From Procambarus clarkii (taxonomy: Eukaryota > Arthropoda > Malacostraca > Decapoda > Cambaridae), in the NCBI RefSeq assembly GCF_040958095.1, contig NC_091193.1, positions 24,795,401-24,859,400 on the forward strand: a stretch of DNA of 64,000 nt, written 5' to 3'. Within the stretch, counting starts at the first letter, position 1; the number at the start of each line of letters is the position of its first letter. Below the pieces are notes generated by a model. The model was given only the letters and a program-made list of their open reading frames with translations, was not told the origin of the DNA and did not search any database. Below, piece by piece: positions 1 to 13,600 of this stretch. The position numbers were made by a program, and so were the translations under genes.

Positions 1-97
1 ATGTGTTCCCATTGTTTACTGTGAACTCGCGCGGCTAGCTTCAATTGTGAAGGATATTACTGTACTGTAATTGTGATCTTCTTTTTAATTTACAAAA

Positions 98-268
98 ATG
101 CCAAAAGTTACCCAAAGGAAGCGCCTGACGGTTGCACAGAAGCTGGAGTTAATTAAGAAACTTGATAAAGGATATTCTCATGCACGAGCAGCAGCAGAGT
201 TTAACATCGGGAAAAGTACAGTAAGTGACATCAAGAAACAGAAGGATACTCTATTAAAATATGCCTGA
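98..268 (+). pseudogene. N-terminal HTH fragment of a Tigger/pogo (CENP-B-like) transposase
   Basis: A 56-codon reading frame from ATG at 98 to TGA at 266-268. The peptide opens MPKVTQRKRLTVAQKLELI, then shows the helix-turn-helix typical of the psq/CENP-B-N class: a KLELIKKLDKG helix, an AAAEFNIGKSTVSDIKKQK recognition segment, and a stop soon after. In full Tigger transposases this DNA-binding domain is followed by a second HTH and a DDE catalytic domain; neither follows here. It is therefore a truncated remnant rather than a working gene. A second, better preserved Tigger HTH frame lies at 32437-32889. Confidence 0.7.
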
Positions 269-1506
269 AAATAAGTGTACATACAGTATGTACCCTGTAT
301 ACAATATAAACAATATAAAACAAGCGCTGCAGAGGATGACGTAATCTTCACAGCTTCGTAATCTTCAGCTTCATTAAAAGTAAGTCAATTTACCAATTTT
401 ATTATAGTATTACAAGATATTAATTGTTTTTTTTCAACAAAAGCTACATATTAGTCTCTGCAAATGTATATTCTATCGTCAGCAGAGAATAGGTGAGCTC
501 AAAATATTTCGTCTTGGCTAGCTCTCAGTGACAAGGCTCGATCGCCATTGTTATGGCATGGCCGCCACAGCCTGTGTTGTAACATTAAAAATACATTACC
601 TGCACTGTTCAGGGTAAATCAAAACACATCTCTAAAATATTATTGAGAAAATATTAACTTGCTGATTGATACATGAAATATTTTTCAATACAAAGGAATG
701 AATCAATTTTTTCCCACCCATCTGGGCTTGATCAGACCGTGTTCACACATCATCCATGCAGCAGCCAACAACTGGCTTAATCGTCGGTGTGGCACTAAAT
801 TGGAATGCAATTACACAATGAACTTTATTTAATTTTAGTTATACAGTATAAAATATATCGTACCTGAATGTTACTTGAAAAATTACCCGACCCGACTTAA
901 CTTCGGAAATAACGGAGCTCCGGAAATAACGACTAGGGCTCAGGCCCATATAGGCCGTTAAATTAAGTGGATACTATTCAATACTTGATTTTCATGCTTT
1001 ATATATAACTTCACAATGAAAATTAACTTGGCCTGTTTGCTGTGCCAGAGCAAAATATATAAATTCTTTATTGAAATTTTGTGAAAAATTCAAAGTACAG
1101 TAATCTTTTAAAATTGGTTAAATGACTCATTTTATTTCAGAAATGTTGACCTGTTAAGTCTCAACATTATGCCTCTCTAACCATTAAAAAGTAAGCCAGT
1201 ATTCTGATTCATTGCTTTTATGTTGATATGATAATGAAGTGCTGTAGTTTTTTATCTAAGATTTCGTCCAAACTTGCAATATGATTGTACTGTACTAAAC
1301 TTCCAAAAAATAATTGCAATGTGGTGAACATTGATTTAAGGTTATTTTATTTACCTGCCTTGTGTGAATACTGACAAGTTTTTGAGTGCTGTGATGCCAG
1401 CAGTGGATCTCATATAGTGTATATTTGAGCACAGGTACACTAGTATTCAGAGAGGTATATATGAACCTGGCTTAGCATGTGACAGATGATAATTGGTTAA
1501 TTATAG
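269..1506. other. AT-rich non-coding stretch, probably intronic
   Basis: No coding signal was found. It lies immediately 5' of the first visible NDUFAF6 exon and ends in the splice acceptor at 1505-1506, so it is most simply the end of an upstream NDUFAF6 intron. A short direct repeat containing CGGAAATAACG occurs twice at about 904-930. Confidence 0.4.
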
Positions 1507-1629
1507 GTATCTGACATGACGTCTGAGGTAGTGATGGCAAAAATGCGTTTCCAGTTTTGGAGAGAGACCTTAGACCATATATATCAACATAAAGCACCTA
1601 GACAACCTGTGGCCATAGAATTGCAAAAG
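1507..1629 (+). CDS. NDUFAF6: NDUFAF6 exon (first in window)
   Basis: 41 codons, phase 0 at both ends. The acceptor is ttatag at 1501-1506 and the donor is AAG|GTGAGT at 1629/1630. It encodes [18 protein letters not shown] and ends QPVAIELQK. The internal methionine at 1516 is not a start: homology continues upstream of it. Confidence 0.88.
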
Positions 1630-4600
1630 GTGAGTTGGAAATATTTATTAGTATTTGGCTTCAGTTTTAATGTTTTATTTGCACTGCATTTCTGGGGGGG
1701 AGCCCTGACAGCTTCCCGGAGTTGTCCAGGCTGATATGTAACTATTAGCTTTTTGGCATCAATCAAAGTACATGGAGTTCTTGCCTACCAGGGACCATGA
1801 GCCAGAACCTGGCCCCCCTCAGAGAGGCACGAGGAGCAATGGCCTATAGAAACCCCCATGTGGGTGGAAGCATTCTATGTCTGCCATCGACCGGGTCTGG
1901 CACCCAGAAAGGTAGGTGCCCCAAAATAAATCCCTGCTCTGGTGAAAATATTGCAACCAAAAGCCGAACGAGTGGATAGAACTGCCCAAACGAAAACTAG
2001 CAAACTAGCATGATGTCATCACGTTGCCACGCCGCTGTCTGTGCAACCCCCCTCCCTCCCCTGGATGGGGGGGAAGTCCCAGACCCTCACGCCGGCGATT
2101 CAGCCGGCAGTTCTTGGCTGATGTGATACTGGCAGGTCAGGTGCCTCTGGCTCCTGCTTTGGTTTCAGTTTCTGTGCCTTGTGGCATGGGCTGTCTCTAC
2201 AGGTGGTGTGTGAGCCAGGAGTAATATTCTATGGTGCTCGGGCTGCATGTGCCTAGGGTTTCCTTCCTTAGGTGTCCTGTAAGTACTGTCCTTGGGGCTT
2301 GGGGCCACCTTCCACAAGTCTCCTTGGGATCTACCTCTGCTGTGTCTTTTACTGCTAAGTATTTGGCTACCCTTGGAGTCAGCTGGGGTTTCTGTTGCCC
2401 TTACTTGCCTCTGGGTAGGAGGTAGTTTTCATCACTGGTAGGGGTGCAGGGTTCTGCACAGCTAGTTATCACCTCTTAAAGCGGCCGGCTCTGTTTCGCC
2501 TGGGTACGTTGTCCTCTTGCGGAGGTTTTCATTTGTTTTTGTTTTTCTGCCTGGTGGGGGTGTCTACTTTTGATTGGTTGCCCCCTATCTATCTTTGGGG
2601 ATCTTTAGATAGACAATTCTGTGTTCTTGGTGATACCCCTTGCTAGGCCCCTGTGAGTGGACATATCCCGGGGGTTCAGCTTTTAGAAGCTTGCTTGGTA
2701 GTTTTGGGCACCGGTTCGCAGTATTTTGCATGGACTACAACAATAAGATGCTACCTTCAAGATACATCTACTAGTAGCACAAAACGTTTTGACCAGGAGG
2801 CAAACGTACCCTAAACTCCCCCCTACTCCACACTCCCTCCATGCCGGCTCGCCACCATCATCAACCAGCAAACTACCATTCCCAGCCTGCCTGCTTCTGA
2901 TTGGTGACCCGCCGACTGCACACCTGCACCTCAGCGCCCTCTACTTAGTCGATGTCTAGGCTTGAACCAGTCATTGAAGTTAGAATATCTTGTGCTCTCA
3001 AGCTGTGAACAACTAACTGATATACGCTGTCTATCAGGTAGATGTTTCTCAGCTAGTGCTTTATTCTCAGCACCTGCTTATTTCATTTTGTCTTTATATT
3101 ATTGAGTAACGTCATCCCTGTTCTTATTTTTGTTATATTTTTTTACTTGTTTGCACTGTACATAGCCAAGGAATTGTCTTTGTTTTTAATTTGCTTTCAA
3201 TTTAATTAAAGTTTCATTATTCATACTATGTGTTTTGCGTGTATTCCCTTACTTTACCACAGACAACAGCCAAGCATTCAATCTTTTTTTTCTTTAACCC
3301 TTAAAGTGCGCATCACTTCATATGAAGTGTAAATCGTTTTACCAGTCAACTGCGCTTCACTTCATATGAAGTGTATGGGTACCGCGCACGATTTGAATGG
3401 CCCGCGGTGTAGCTGGGGGTCCCATATGCTGCCCAGGGGCTCTAGTAAACAGCGGCCATTTTGAAAAAAATTCCCGCTCACGATCCGAAGGCATGGGAGG
3501 CCTCAGTTTAGCGAGAGTCACCATGGCGAGCGCACGGTCAAACGCCTCACGGGCACGCACCACTCAGTCCCTCACCCCAGAGCAAATAGCCCACGAATTA
3601 TTCTCTGAAGGTGAAGAAAGTGTGTTTGACGATTCAGACAACGATGAGGATTATACACAGTTGTCGGGTGATAGTAGCAGCAGCAGTGAAAGTGAGAATG
3701 ACCACCATGCCATGGCGAGGCCTATACGCTCACTGATGCCTCCTCGCCCAGTTTCTACCCCAATTCTACCACGACCTCACAGTTCCTGTGGATATTTTCT
3801 GTTTGAGGGTGACGAGTCAGAGGGAGGTGACTCCTTTTCTGGGTTTAGTGACTCAGATCACAATTTTATTGAGCCTGTGGCTGGTACCAGTGGTGTAACT
3901 GGGCGAGAAATTGTTGCGTCAGCAGCATCTCGCCCGGCCAAGCGCCACCGCATGGCACCACATGAGGGACCAAGACCCTCGTGTTCACGTGCATCCACCT
4001 CACGTGCACCCACCTCACGTGCACCCACCTCATGTGCACGTAGCCGCCGTGCTTCTCGCAGACGGTATTCAGCTCCTGGTCGCCGGTATGCATCGCTTCC
4101 TCGCCGTCTTTCCTCTGCATCTCGCAGGACGCCTGGTGTACTTGAGTGGAGTGATGGTGACGATTTTATTCCTAATATTCCTCACTTTGACGATAAAGAT
4201 GTAGGGATTACAAACCTTTTCCCTAATCAAGGTGAGGACATGGCTGAGATGGAATATTTTACAGCATTCTATGATGAACCACTCATGGAATACATTGTAC
4301 ACCAAACGAACCTGCATGCTGCTTACCTGATTGAGAGGGAAATCACAGAATTTTCACGACTGCAGCGTTGGAAAAATACCACAGTGGCGGAAATGTATGT
4401 GTTTTTGGCACTGTTTGTTGATGAAGCACTGTCACAAACATGCAATAAATGACTATTGGAGCAAGGACAAGACAATACCAACACCTTTATTCGGGAAATA
4501 TATGTCACGAGATAGGTTTCAGATACTCCTCAGGTGTCTACATTTTGGAAGTGTTCAGGACCGAACACCTGATGATAGACTGTGGCGAGTGAGGCACTAC

Positions 4601-7600
4601 ATGAACGATGTTATTGGAAAATTCAGAGATTTTTACGTACCAGCACAGAAGCTGGTGGTTGATGAATCTCTCATACTTTTCAAGGGACGTGTTCCATTCA
4701 AACAGTACATTCCCTCAAAACGAAACCGATTTGACCTGAAATTTTTTGTTCTTTGTGATTGTGAGATAGGATACGTGTTACACATGATTCTGTACTCGGC
4801 TAGTGATGTAGACATTCCCGGTAACGACGAACATGGATTCTCGGGGAGTGTAGTGAAGACCATCATGCCTCCGTGGATGAACAAGGGACACATTTTATAC
4901 ACAGATAATTACTATACAAGTCCCTTGCTAGCTCGGTTCTTGCTAGAAAATAGAACCGGATTGGTTGGTACAGTAAAGCCACAACGAAGGGAAATGCCTG
5001 TGTTTGACAACGACATTGCAGTTGGTGAGTGTCAGAGAAGGAAAAGTGATAACATTCTGTCAGTTCGGTGGAAAGACAAAAGAGAGGTGAACTTGTTGAC
5101 AACAATTCATGATGAAACAATGGTGAACAGTGGGAAAGTGAGCCATAAAACAAACGCACCACTATATAAGCCAGACTGTGTTTTAGACTATAATATCAAC
5201 ATGCGGTTGATTGATAAATCAGACATGATGATTGGCACTGCAGAGTGTGTGCGGAAGACATGTAGGTGGACGAAAAAAGTGTTCTTCCATCTTGTGGACA
5301 TGAGCATGCTGAACTGTTTCAACATGTACCTTGTGAGAACTGGACGTAAGCCCACTTTCCGTGACTTTGTATTTGATGCTGCAATACAGTTATTAGGAAA
5401 GTTTGCAAAAGATGTCCCAGGTATTCAGCGGCCCATCATAAACCCACTGTTGCAGCATGCTGGTACTCCACGCCTCGCTCACACTGAAGGCTTCCTAGCA
5501 CACAAACTTAAGTATTTGCCACCTGGTGTGAAGCGTGCAATAGCCCAACGTGATTGCTTGGTGTGTAAAACAACGACACGTAGAGACAAGAAACGGAAGC
5601 TTGTGCAAACATGGTGTGAAACGTGTGGTATCCCATTATGTGCTGTCGACTGCTTCAATGACTACCACAGTCTAGAAATCTTCTAAGTGTGCTTCAAAGT
5701 GTGTATAGCGTGTGCGAGTGTGTAAATATGTAAACATATAAGCAGATAGCGTGTGCGTGTGTGTAAATATATACAAATATAAGCAGAACATACAATATAA
5801 TAGACTGTAATGACATATTATATTGCCGTAATTGAAAACATTTGTGTGCGCCTGTGTATACTCAAATATGCAACAATTATTGATACAAAATATGTTCAAA
5901 CAGTATTTGAAACACAATTAGTGAAAAAAAATTAGATAAAATGCGCTTAGACATTGTAAATAAATAGCGCGAAAATATATTTGTGGCAACTCTGGCTGTT
6001 TGAGGACCGCGCGCAACACCTCCCGGGCGTGTACTGCATGAGCGAACATGCAGATTGTGACGTCATCACCGAGCTTCTCGGCTCTATTGCAACAAAAGTA
6101 AGTACAATAGAATTTTTTTTTTATTTTTCCCGTGATCAGTGAACAGAACTTAACAGATTAGCAAAAAAAAAAATTTTTTTTTTTTTTCAAAATGACATGC
6201 GCCTGTGCGGATGGCAGGATATTAGACCCCGAGCATGTTAAGGGTTAATGTGATAGGCATTGACACCAGCCATTAGGAGGACTGCCGAACATCTACACTC
6301 CTTCATTTTCCTGTCACAATACATACAGTAATGTGTGTGTGTGTGTACTTTTTCTTTCGGAAGGGGCTCTGTTCCCTTCTCTGTTGACGGGGTGCTGGGG
6401 GAGCAGCTTGTTCTGTTGACTCGCATGATCACGCTGTTGGTGGGTGCTTTTGGTTGTCTTCCAGCCTCTGGTGGCGTCGGTGGACGGCTTCTCCCCCTTT
6501 GGGGGGGTTCAGAGCTGGCGGGGTAGGCTTCTTCCCCTGCGCTTCGTCATGTCATCTTAGTGGGTGCGTTGGACGTGGTCTTTCCGCCAATCCTTCTGGG
6601 GTTCCCGTCTGCTCTTTGCAGTCATGGGCCTTTCGCATCTGCGGTTCTTCTGGACTTCTTCAGTCTGCGCCCTGGATTCTACGCCCTCCTCGGAGGACTC
6701 GGTTCTTCTGGACTTCTTCAGTCTGCGCCCTGGATTCTACGCCCTCCTCGGAGGACTCGGTTCTTCTGGACTTCTTCAGTCTGCGCCCTGGATTCTACGC
6801 CCTCCTCGGAGGACTGTTGTCTCCTGTCCGGCTTCTGTTGGGGCCGGGTGCCTAGATGGTGGCCCTGAACCTTCAGGTCACTTCTTGGCACGTTCCTCTC
6901 CAGTTTTCCGGGACTGACACAGTTGGTGGTGGGGCGTCAGGCTTGCTGCTTTTGTTGCCTTCCCTATTTTTGTAATTGGCACTTGGTGTATTTTTTGCAT
7001 CTTTACCGGATCTTAGTGCCCTGTCTCAGTCTGCTTGAGATTCGGTGTCTGACCTACCTCGACGACTGGCTGGTGTGGGCTCCCAGCCAGTCCGCTTGTC
7101 TGCTCGCCAGGGGTGTGGTTCTTTCTAGATCGCCGGGTTTGGTTTCCTGGTGATCTGGAGGCCATTCCATCTGTTTCCGTCCCAGGTTCGGACCTGGGCC
7201 TTGTTTAGGGCTATTGGGTCACTCCTTGTCTTTCCCTCCAGAAGTGTTACTGCGGCTGTGGTCCCGCCTTCAGCTGTACATGAGGGGGTCCCAGGTTGCT
7301 CACCGGTTGCTTGAGCAGTTGTGCGGGAGTCTGAACTTCGATGTGCTGGTCTGCCCGCGGGGTCGGGTTTGGCTTCGGCGTCTGTTTGGTTCCTTTGGAG
7401 ACTCCCCTTCCCCCTCTTGCTTTCGTTGGGTTCGTTCCTCCAGGGATCTTGTGTTGGTGGTGCGTCACCAGCTTCCTCTTTGGGGTTTTTCGGGGTTCCG
7501 TGCCTTGGCACCTCCCTGAGCCTTCGCTCGGTGTGTTCACGGACGGGTCATCTCTCTGCTGGGGCTTTGTGACCAGTGCTCACCAGGTCGGCCGGGGATA

Positions 7601-10600
7601 GTGGAGTCTGTCCGTCCATCGGGCTCACAGCACGGTTCGGGAGTTCGTGGCTGTCTGGTTTGCGCTTCAGAGGGTTTGGGTCACTCGGTGCTCTACCATT
7701 CAGCTCCGTTCAGACTGTTCTCTGGCGGTTCTTGCCGGAACCACAGGGTTTCTCTTAGGTGTTGACCTTTGGGGTTGGTTCCGTAGTGGCTCGTTTGCTG
7801 GATTCTCGGGGTTTGTCTAACCATGAGGTTCATGTCCGGGGTGTATCCTGCGTCCTGGCGGACAGCTGTCTCGGTTCGTTCCTCTGTTCACAGATTGGCC
7901 AGTCATTGCCCACTCGTTTTGTTGGCTCTGTCGGACGTATGGACTCCTGGCCATGGACGTCTTCGAGTAGGCATGGTCTAGGCATCGCCCATTTTATGTG
8001 GCGCCCTTATCCACCTGTGAGGCGTTCACGGTGGATGCTTTTCGGCAGGACTGGTCGAGGTGGGGGTACCTGTTCCTCTTCTCCCGGTCCAGCTGTTGCT
8101 TCGGGTTCTGGCTCGGTTGCAGCCCATTCCCACGAGAGCAGTCCTTATGGTTCCTTGGAGGCCGGCCCAGCTTTATTTTCAGACGCTGCTTGATAGGTGT
8201 CCAAACGCGTGGCGTTTTCCCGAGGCTCCGCCTCTTTCGGCAGGTCGAATCGGTCCTGTACGTGACTGGTTCGGCCTTCTCCTCGGCTCTTCATGTCTGG
8301 TATTTTGACGCGAGTATCACCATCTCTGTGGTGTTCAGGTGGCTCTGTTGACAGTGTCCCACCTGCGAGCTTCGTCTTGGTGACAGTATGACGTTTCGTA
8401 CGCTTTCTCGTGTTTTGTTTCACCTCCGGCCTGCTCATGCGTCACCTGAGCGGTCCTGGTCCTTGATCAGGGTGCCTCCTTATCTTCTCAGTTTGTGGTA
8501 GCCCCTTCGGTTCAGGTTTCTGCTCTTTGGGTACTGGTGGTAGATTTGTATACGTGTGCAGCCTTTCTCCGTCCTGGCGACGGTCGAGACGGCTGCTTTC
8601 CGGGTTCTTGGGTTCTTGATGCTTGATTGATTTGGCCGGGGGTGCATCCTGTGTTGTCCGGTTGTGCTTTTTGCAGTTACCTGCGTACTGTGTCTGGGGA
8701 TGCACTGTGGTTGATCCAGTTCCCCTCGTTCCCTGTTTTCAGGGCTCGGGTCTCCCAGGTCGTCCGCAGAGTTTTTCAGTCTTCCAGCCTGCGGTCTGTC
8801 TTTGCGCCCATGCTGTTCAGACGTTTGCAGCTTTTGATGCTGTGTTGGTGACGTCTAGGGCTTATTTCGGGCGCAGGGATTTGAGGGTCGCACAGGTTCT
8901 TGGCCACCCATTCTTTATGGCGTCTGCTCCTGTGCGTTCTTGTTGCTGTGGGTCGCAGGTTACAACCTGTTGTCTTGGCTTCGCGTTGCAGAGTTTGTGG
9001 TGGCCGCCTCTTGGGTTAGCCCTTTCTTTTCCTTCTCTTTCAGTATGAAGCTCCAAGGAACCGTAGGGGCTCCCCACAGAAAACCAGCGTTGAATGTAAT
9101 GAAACGCCATTTTCTGGGTGAGCCCCGGAGGCTCCCTGGCAATCCTCCCTCCCACCGGTCGGCGTTTTTTTCACGTTGGTTGAAGCTTAGCTTCCGAACT
9201 GAAGCTTGGCAGTCAGCGCGGTAGGTCCGGGGCTCCCCCTCCCCCTCTCGGGGCGGGGAGGGCTGCGCGGACGATCGGCGCGGCAGTAAAGTGTGATGTT
9301 TGCTTGTTTCCTTGTGTATTGTAGGGAGTTTCTACCTCTCTGTTCGGTTTTTTGTTTTAGTTTTTTACCATGTGGGGATTATTTTGTTATGCGTACCGTT
9401 CTGGGTGCCTAACCCCGGTTGATGGCAGATAAGGAAAACCCCAACCACAAAGGGGTTTTCCAGGGCCATTGCTTCCTGAAACCTCTCTGAAGGGGCCAGG
9501 TTCTGGCGCTGGTCCATGGTAGGTCTGAACTCCTTAGCTAATGTCCCGGTCTAATATAACATACATGAGCCCAATAAGCTCCAGGGAGCCTCCGGGGCTC
9601 ACCCAAAAAATGGCGTTTCATTACATTCAACACTGGGTTTTTTTATAGCTGGAGTGAATGGTGGGCAAGCATTACTGCTTATCTGCCCAGAATTGTTTCT
9701 TGCAATGGTATTTGGTGTAGCATGGTGCAGGACACAGTGGCACATCACACGTCTTGCACTTATAGTGTGTGTCCCTCCTTTTACCAGACATTCTACAAAC
9801 ACAATACCTCAGATGCTTCTGTATCTTTACTTGGATATTGACAAGTTTTTGTTGAGACGTTCTGGATTATCCACAATATGGGGTTTTGTCCTAACAGAAG
9901 CACCACTAGGGATAATCAGAGTCTCGTCTTGTGACTCAGACGATGAAGGTCCAGCTACAGGTACGGGTGAAGTGAATAGTGGGCACCTCACACCTGAAGG
10001 TCCTGGTGTTAATGGTCCGGGTGTTGCAACATTGGCTCCAGTGGCATTTACATCAGGAGCATGTGGGATGTGGGATACACTACTTAGCTTCTCACTATAA
10101 TGCTTTGTTTTCGCTGATTTCTTCCTGGAAGGACCTTGTTCATGATCACTATTCATCGTGGAGTAAGTGCATATAGTATCTAAAGCCGCACTAAGAAATA
10201 TAGAAACGGACAATATCTGAAATGTTCACACGTTGTGGAAGTGAGGGGAAGCGTGACCGGTCACAACAATGGAGCGAATACAGTGGGCCTACGGCACGGC
10301 CCGTGCCACCTGGGTGCCAAACTGGGGCCTAACAAAAAGAAAGGGAAGACGTTGGCGCTCAGTTTAAAATCAGTCCAAAAAAATTCGGATAAAAACTGGA
10401 TTTTCTGCAAATATTTTAATGAATGATGCAATGCTGCGTCGTTACCGAGCATAGCCATAAGTTCATCTCTTGTTTATTAATAATATGACAAATGCCTTGC
10501 TTTTACGTTGCATTGGCAAGGTCAAACTTAAATTTAATTATCATAGAAAAAGTTTGGTTAAATATTTTGTTCCTATAAGTTTGGTGGCAAGCCAAGTTTG

Positions 10601-13600
10601 TAGGTGGCATCTAAATAAGGAATTTATCATTTTGTTTCAGATTTGAAGCACACGTACCTGTTAGTAGTTGGTCAGGAAAATATGATTTTGATGCTAATAA
10701 TAATTTTTTTTTTTTTTTTTTTTATATACAGTATTAGGGAATTTTCACTACAGTATTTCATGTTTTCTTTCCAAATTATATGCTACATTTTGAATCACAT
10801 CAGATTTTATACAAGTACTGTGTACCTTTATATTACAGTGTGCTGCTTAGCTCCAGTTAAGGTATATTTTCTTTGATACTAGAGTGGCTGTTTAATATAC
10901 TGTACTGTATCTTTATAGCTGGTATATTTTTCTAGCATCTACTAGTGAAGCTTTTTCTTTCATACTGTAATATTTTTGCTAAACACTTTTTAATGCCAGT
11001 TTTGTTTGTGCTCCCTCCCTTCAGGCCGTAGCAAGACACCAATTATCTAAACGTTGGTTACGAAGTCTGATTGATAGTCGCGAGGACCAGATTGACAGTA
11101 AGCAATTCACCTCATTAGCAGCTGTAGAGGACTATAGTGAGAAGTCTAATTCCCCGCTGTACTACCTCATACTCCAAGGATTGGGTGTGTAGTGGGCATG
11201 CTCCATTAAGGTTTGTTATGTTTTTGAACATTGACCAATCTCGGTATTATAACTTTTCCTGATACTTTTCAAGCAAATTCTAAGTTATATATATGCTTTA
11301 ATTCTCTACATGAGTACTTTTTGCAAAATAATGGAAAACACTTTCTCACATCAAGAATTCCTTTTCTTTGGTTAATCCCTGCAGTAGCACCTGATGGTCT
11401 GTTATGTTCTTCCCCCATACAGTACCCTCATTGCAATCTTAGTAAACACTTAACTCTTCAACATTTATATTTTAATTTGGTTAGGTCTTGTGTCTTTAGT
11501 ATTTGTGTCATTCTTTTTCCTTCATGTGTGTGTGCTGAGACAATCCCTAACCTTTTACATTCAGCCTCAATGTTTCTAAGGAGAAAATGTTTGCTGTGCT
11601 AGGTATATGTGAGACAAAGTTTAGAGGAAGTGAGACTGAAGAAACAAGTTAGATAATAATTATATGAGCAGGAGGGAGAGAGAATAAGAGGAGAAAGGAT
11701 GGAATATGCTTGTTCATGAGTGAATAATGATATGGGCAATGACTGATTTCTTGTGAATGCTCTACGTACTGTACCTGTGTATGAAGTTCAGATTTTAAAG
11801 ACTTAAGATGGCTATGGTGATTTCATGTACTCGGTGAGACAAGAAAAGTGAGAATGAAACTGATAGCTTTGGGTACCTTACCTTGAGGTTACGTTGAGGT
11901 GCTTCCGGGGCTTAGCGTCCCCGCGGCCCGGTCGTCGACCAGGCCTCCTGGTTGCTGGACTGGTCAACCAGGCTGTTAGATGCGGCTGCTTGCAGCCTGA
12001 CGTATGAGTCACAGCCTGGTTGATCAGGTATCCTTTGGAGGTGCTTATCCAGTTCTCTCTTGAACACTGTGAGGGGTCTGCCAGTTATGCCCCTTATGTG
12101 TAGTGGAAGCGTGTTGAACAGTCTCGGGCCTCTGATGTTGATAGTTCTCTCTCAGAGTACCTGTTGCACCTCTGCTTTTCAACGGGGGTGATTTGCACAT
12201 CCTGCCATGTCTTCTGGTCTCATGTGATGTTATTTCTGTGTGCAGGTTTGGGACCAGCCCCTCAATTATTTTCCACGTGTAAATTATTATGTATCTCTCC
12301 CGCCTGCGCTCAAGGGAGTACAGATTTAGGCACTTTAGTCAGTCCCAATAGTTTAGGTGTTTTACTGAGTGGATTCTAGCAGTAAAGGATCATTGCATGC
12401 TCTCCAGGTCAGCAATTTCTCCAGCTTTGAAAGAGGCTGTCATTGTGCAGCAGTACTCCACTCTAAGAGAGCACAAGCGTTTTGAAAAGTATCATCATCA
12501 GTATAGCATCTCTAGTGTAAAAAGTTCTTGTTATCCAACCTGTCATTTTTCTTGCAGTTGTGATGGCTACTTTATTGTGTTCTTTAAAGGTAAGGTCTTC
12601 CGACATGAGTACACCCAGATCCTTTACATTGCCTTTTCGTTCTATGTTATGATTTGCCTGAGTTGTACGTGGTTTCCGTTTTTATATTTTCATTTTTTCC
12701 ATAGCGCATGAGCTGGAACTTATCTTCGTTATAACAAACATTCATACCAAAACAGAGATGCAGAACTAGGAAACAGGATTGGTTCAACAGAAATTGTGAG
12801 AGGGCCAGAGACCAAAAGACACAAAAATGGAATGAGTATAGGAAGAGGCCAAGCCCCCAAACATACCAGCGATACAAAGATGCGAGAAATAACTACACGG
12901 CAGTAAGGAGAGAGGCAGAAAGAAATTTTGAAAAAGGGATAGCGGATAAATATAAAACAGAACCGGGCCTATTCTACAAATTCATAAAAAACAAAGTGCA
13001 GGTAAAGAATAATATCCAGAGGTTGAAAATGGGAAACAGATTCACGGAAAATGAAAAGGAAATGTGTGAAACATTAAATGAAAAGTTCCAAAGTGTGTTT
13101 GTACAAAATGAAATCTTCAGAGGACCAAACACAATAAGAATTCCAGAGAACAACATAGAGCGTATAGAGGTGTCTAGAGATGAAGTGGAAAACATGCTAA
13201 AGGAGCTCAGTAAGAACAAAGCAGTTGGCCCAGATGGAGTTTCACCATGGGTTCTGAGAGAATGTGCATCTGAGCTCAGCATTCCATTTCACCTGATTTT
13301 TCAGGCATCCCTGTGTACAGGAATCGTAGCAGGCATGTGGAAACAGGCTAACATAATTCCAATCTACAAAAGTGGCAGCAGGGATGACCCCCTCAATTAT
13401 AGACCTGTATCATTGACAAGTGTAATAGTGAAAGTATTGGAAAAACTAATCAAAACTAAATGGGTAGAACACCTGGAGAGAAATGATATAATATCAGATA
13501 GACAGTATGGTTTTCGATCTGGAAGATCCTGTGTATCGAATTTACTCAGTTTCTATGATCGAGCCACAGAGATATTACAGGAAAGAGATGGTTGGGTTGA

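Larger units (their letters stand above)
3298..6244 (+). mobile_element. Complete piggyBac-family transposon (2947 bp)
   Basis: The element is flanked by the TTAA target duplication at 3294-3297 and 6245-6248. Its tips are CCCTTAAAGTGC on the left and, read inward on the other strand, CCCTTAACATGC on the right. It carries one transposase reading frame with a single frameshift (3523-5686). A perfect 16-bp palindrome CACTTCATATGAAGTG occurs twice near the left end, at 3314-3329 and 3358-3373. A T-rich tract fills the right subterminal zone. It lies in NDUFAF6 intron 1 in the same orientation as the gene. Confidence 0.9.

Noticed and set aside
1516..1734. A separate 72-residue gene starting at ATG 1516
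   Set aside because: The first 38 codons are an internal NDUFAF6 exon with homology continuing upstream. After 1629 the frame runs into the intron.
2726..3293. Solo LTR of a gypsy-like element
   Set aside because: Texture is suggestive, but no matching second LTR, target duplication or primer-binding site could be seen; kept only as an unassigned stretch.
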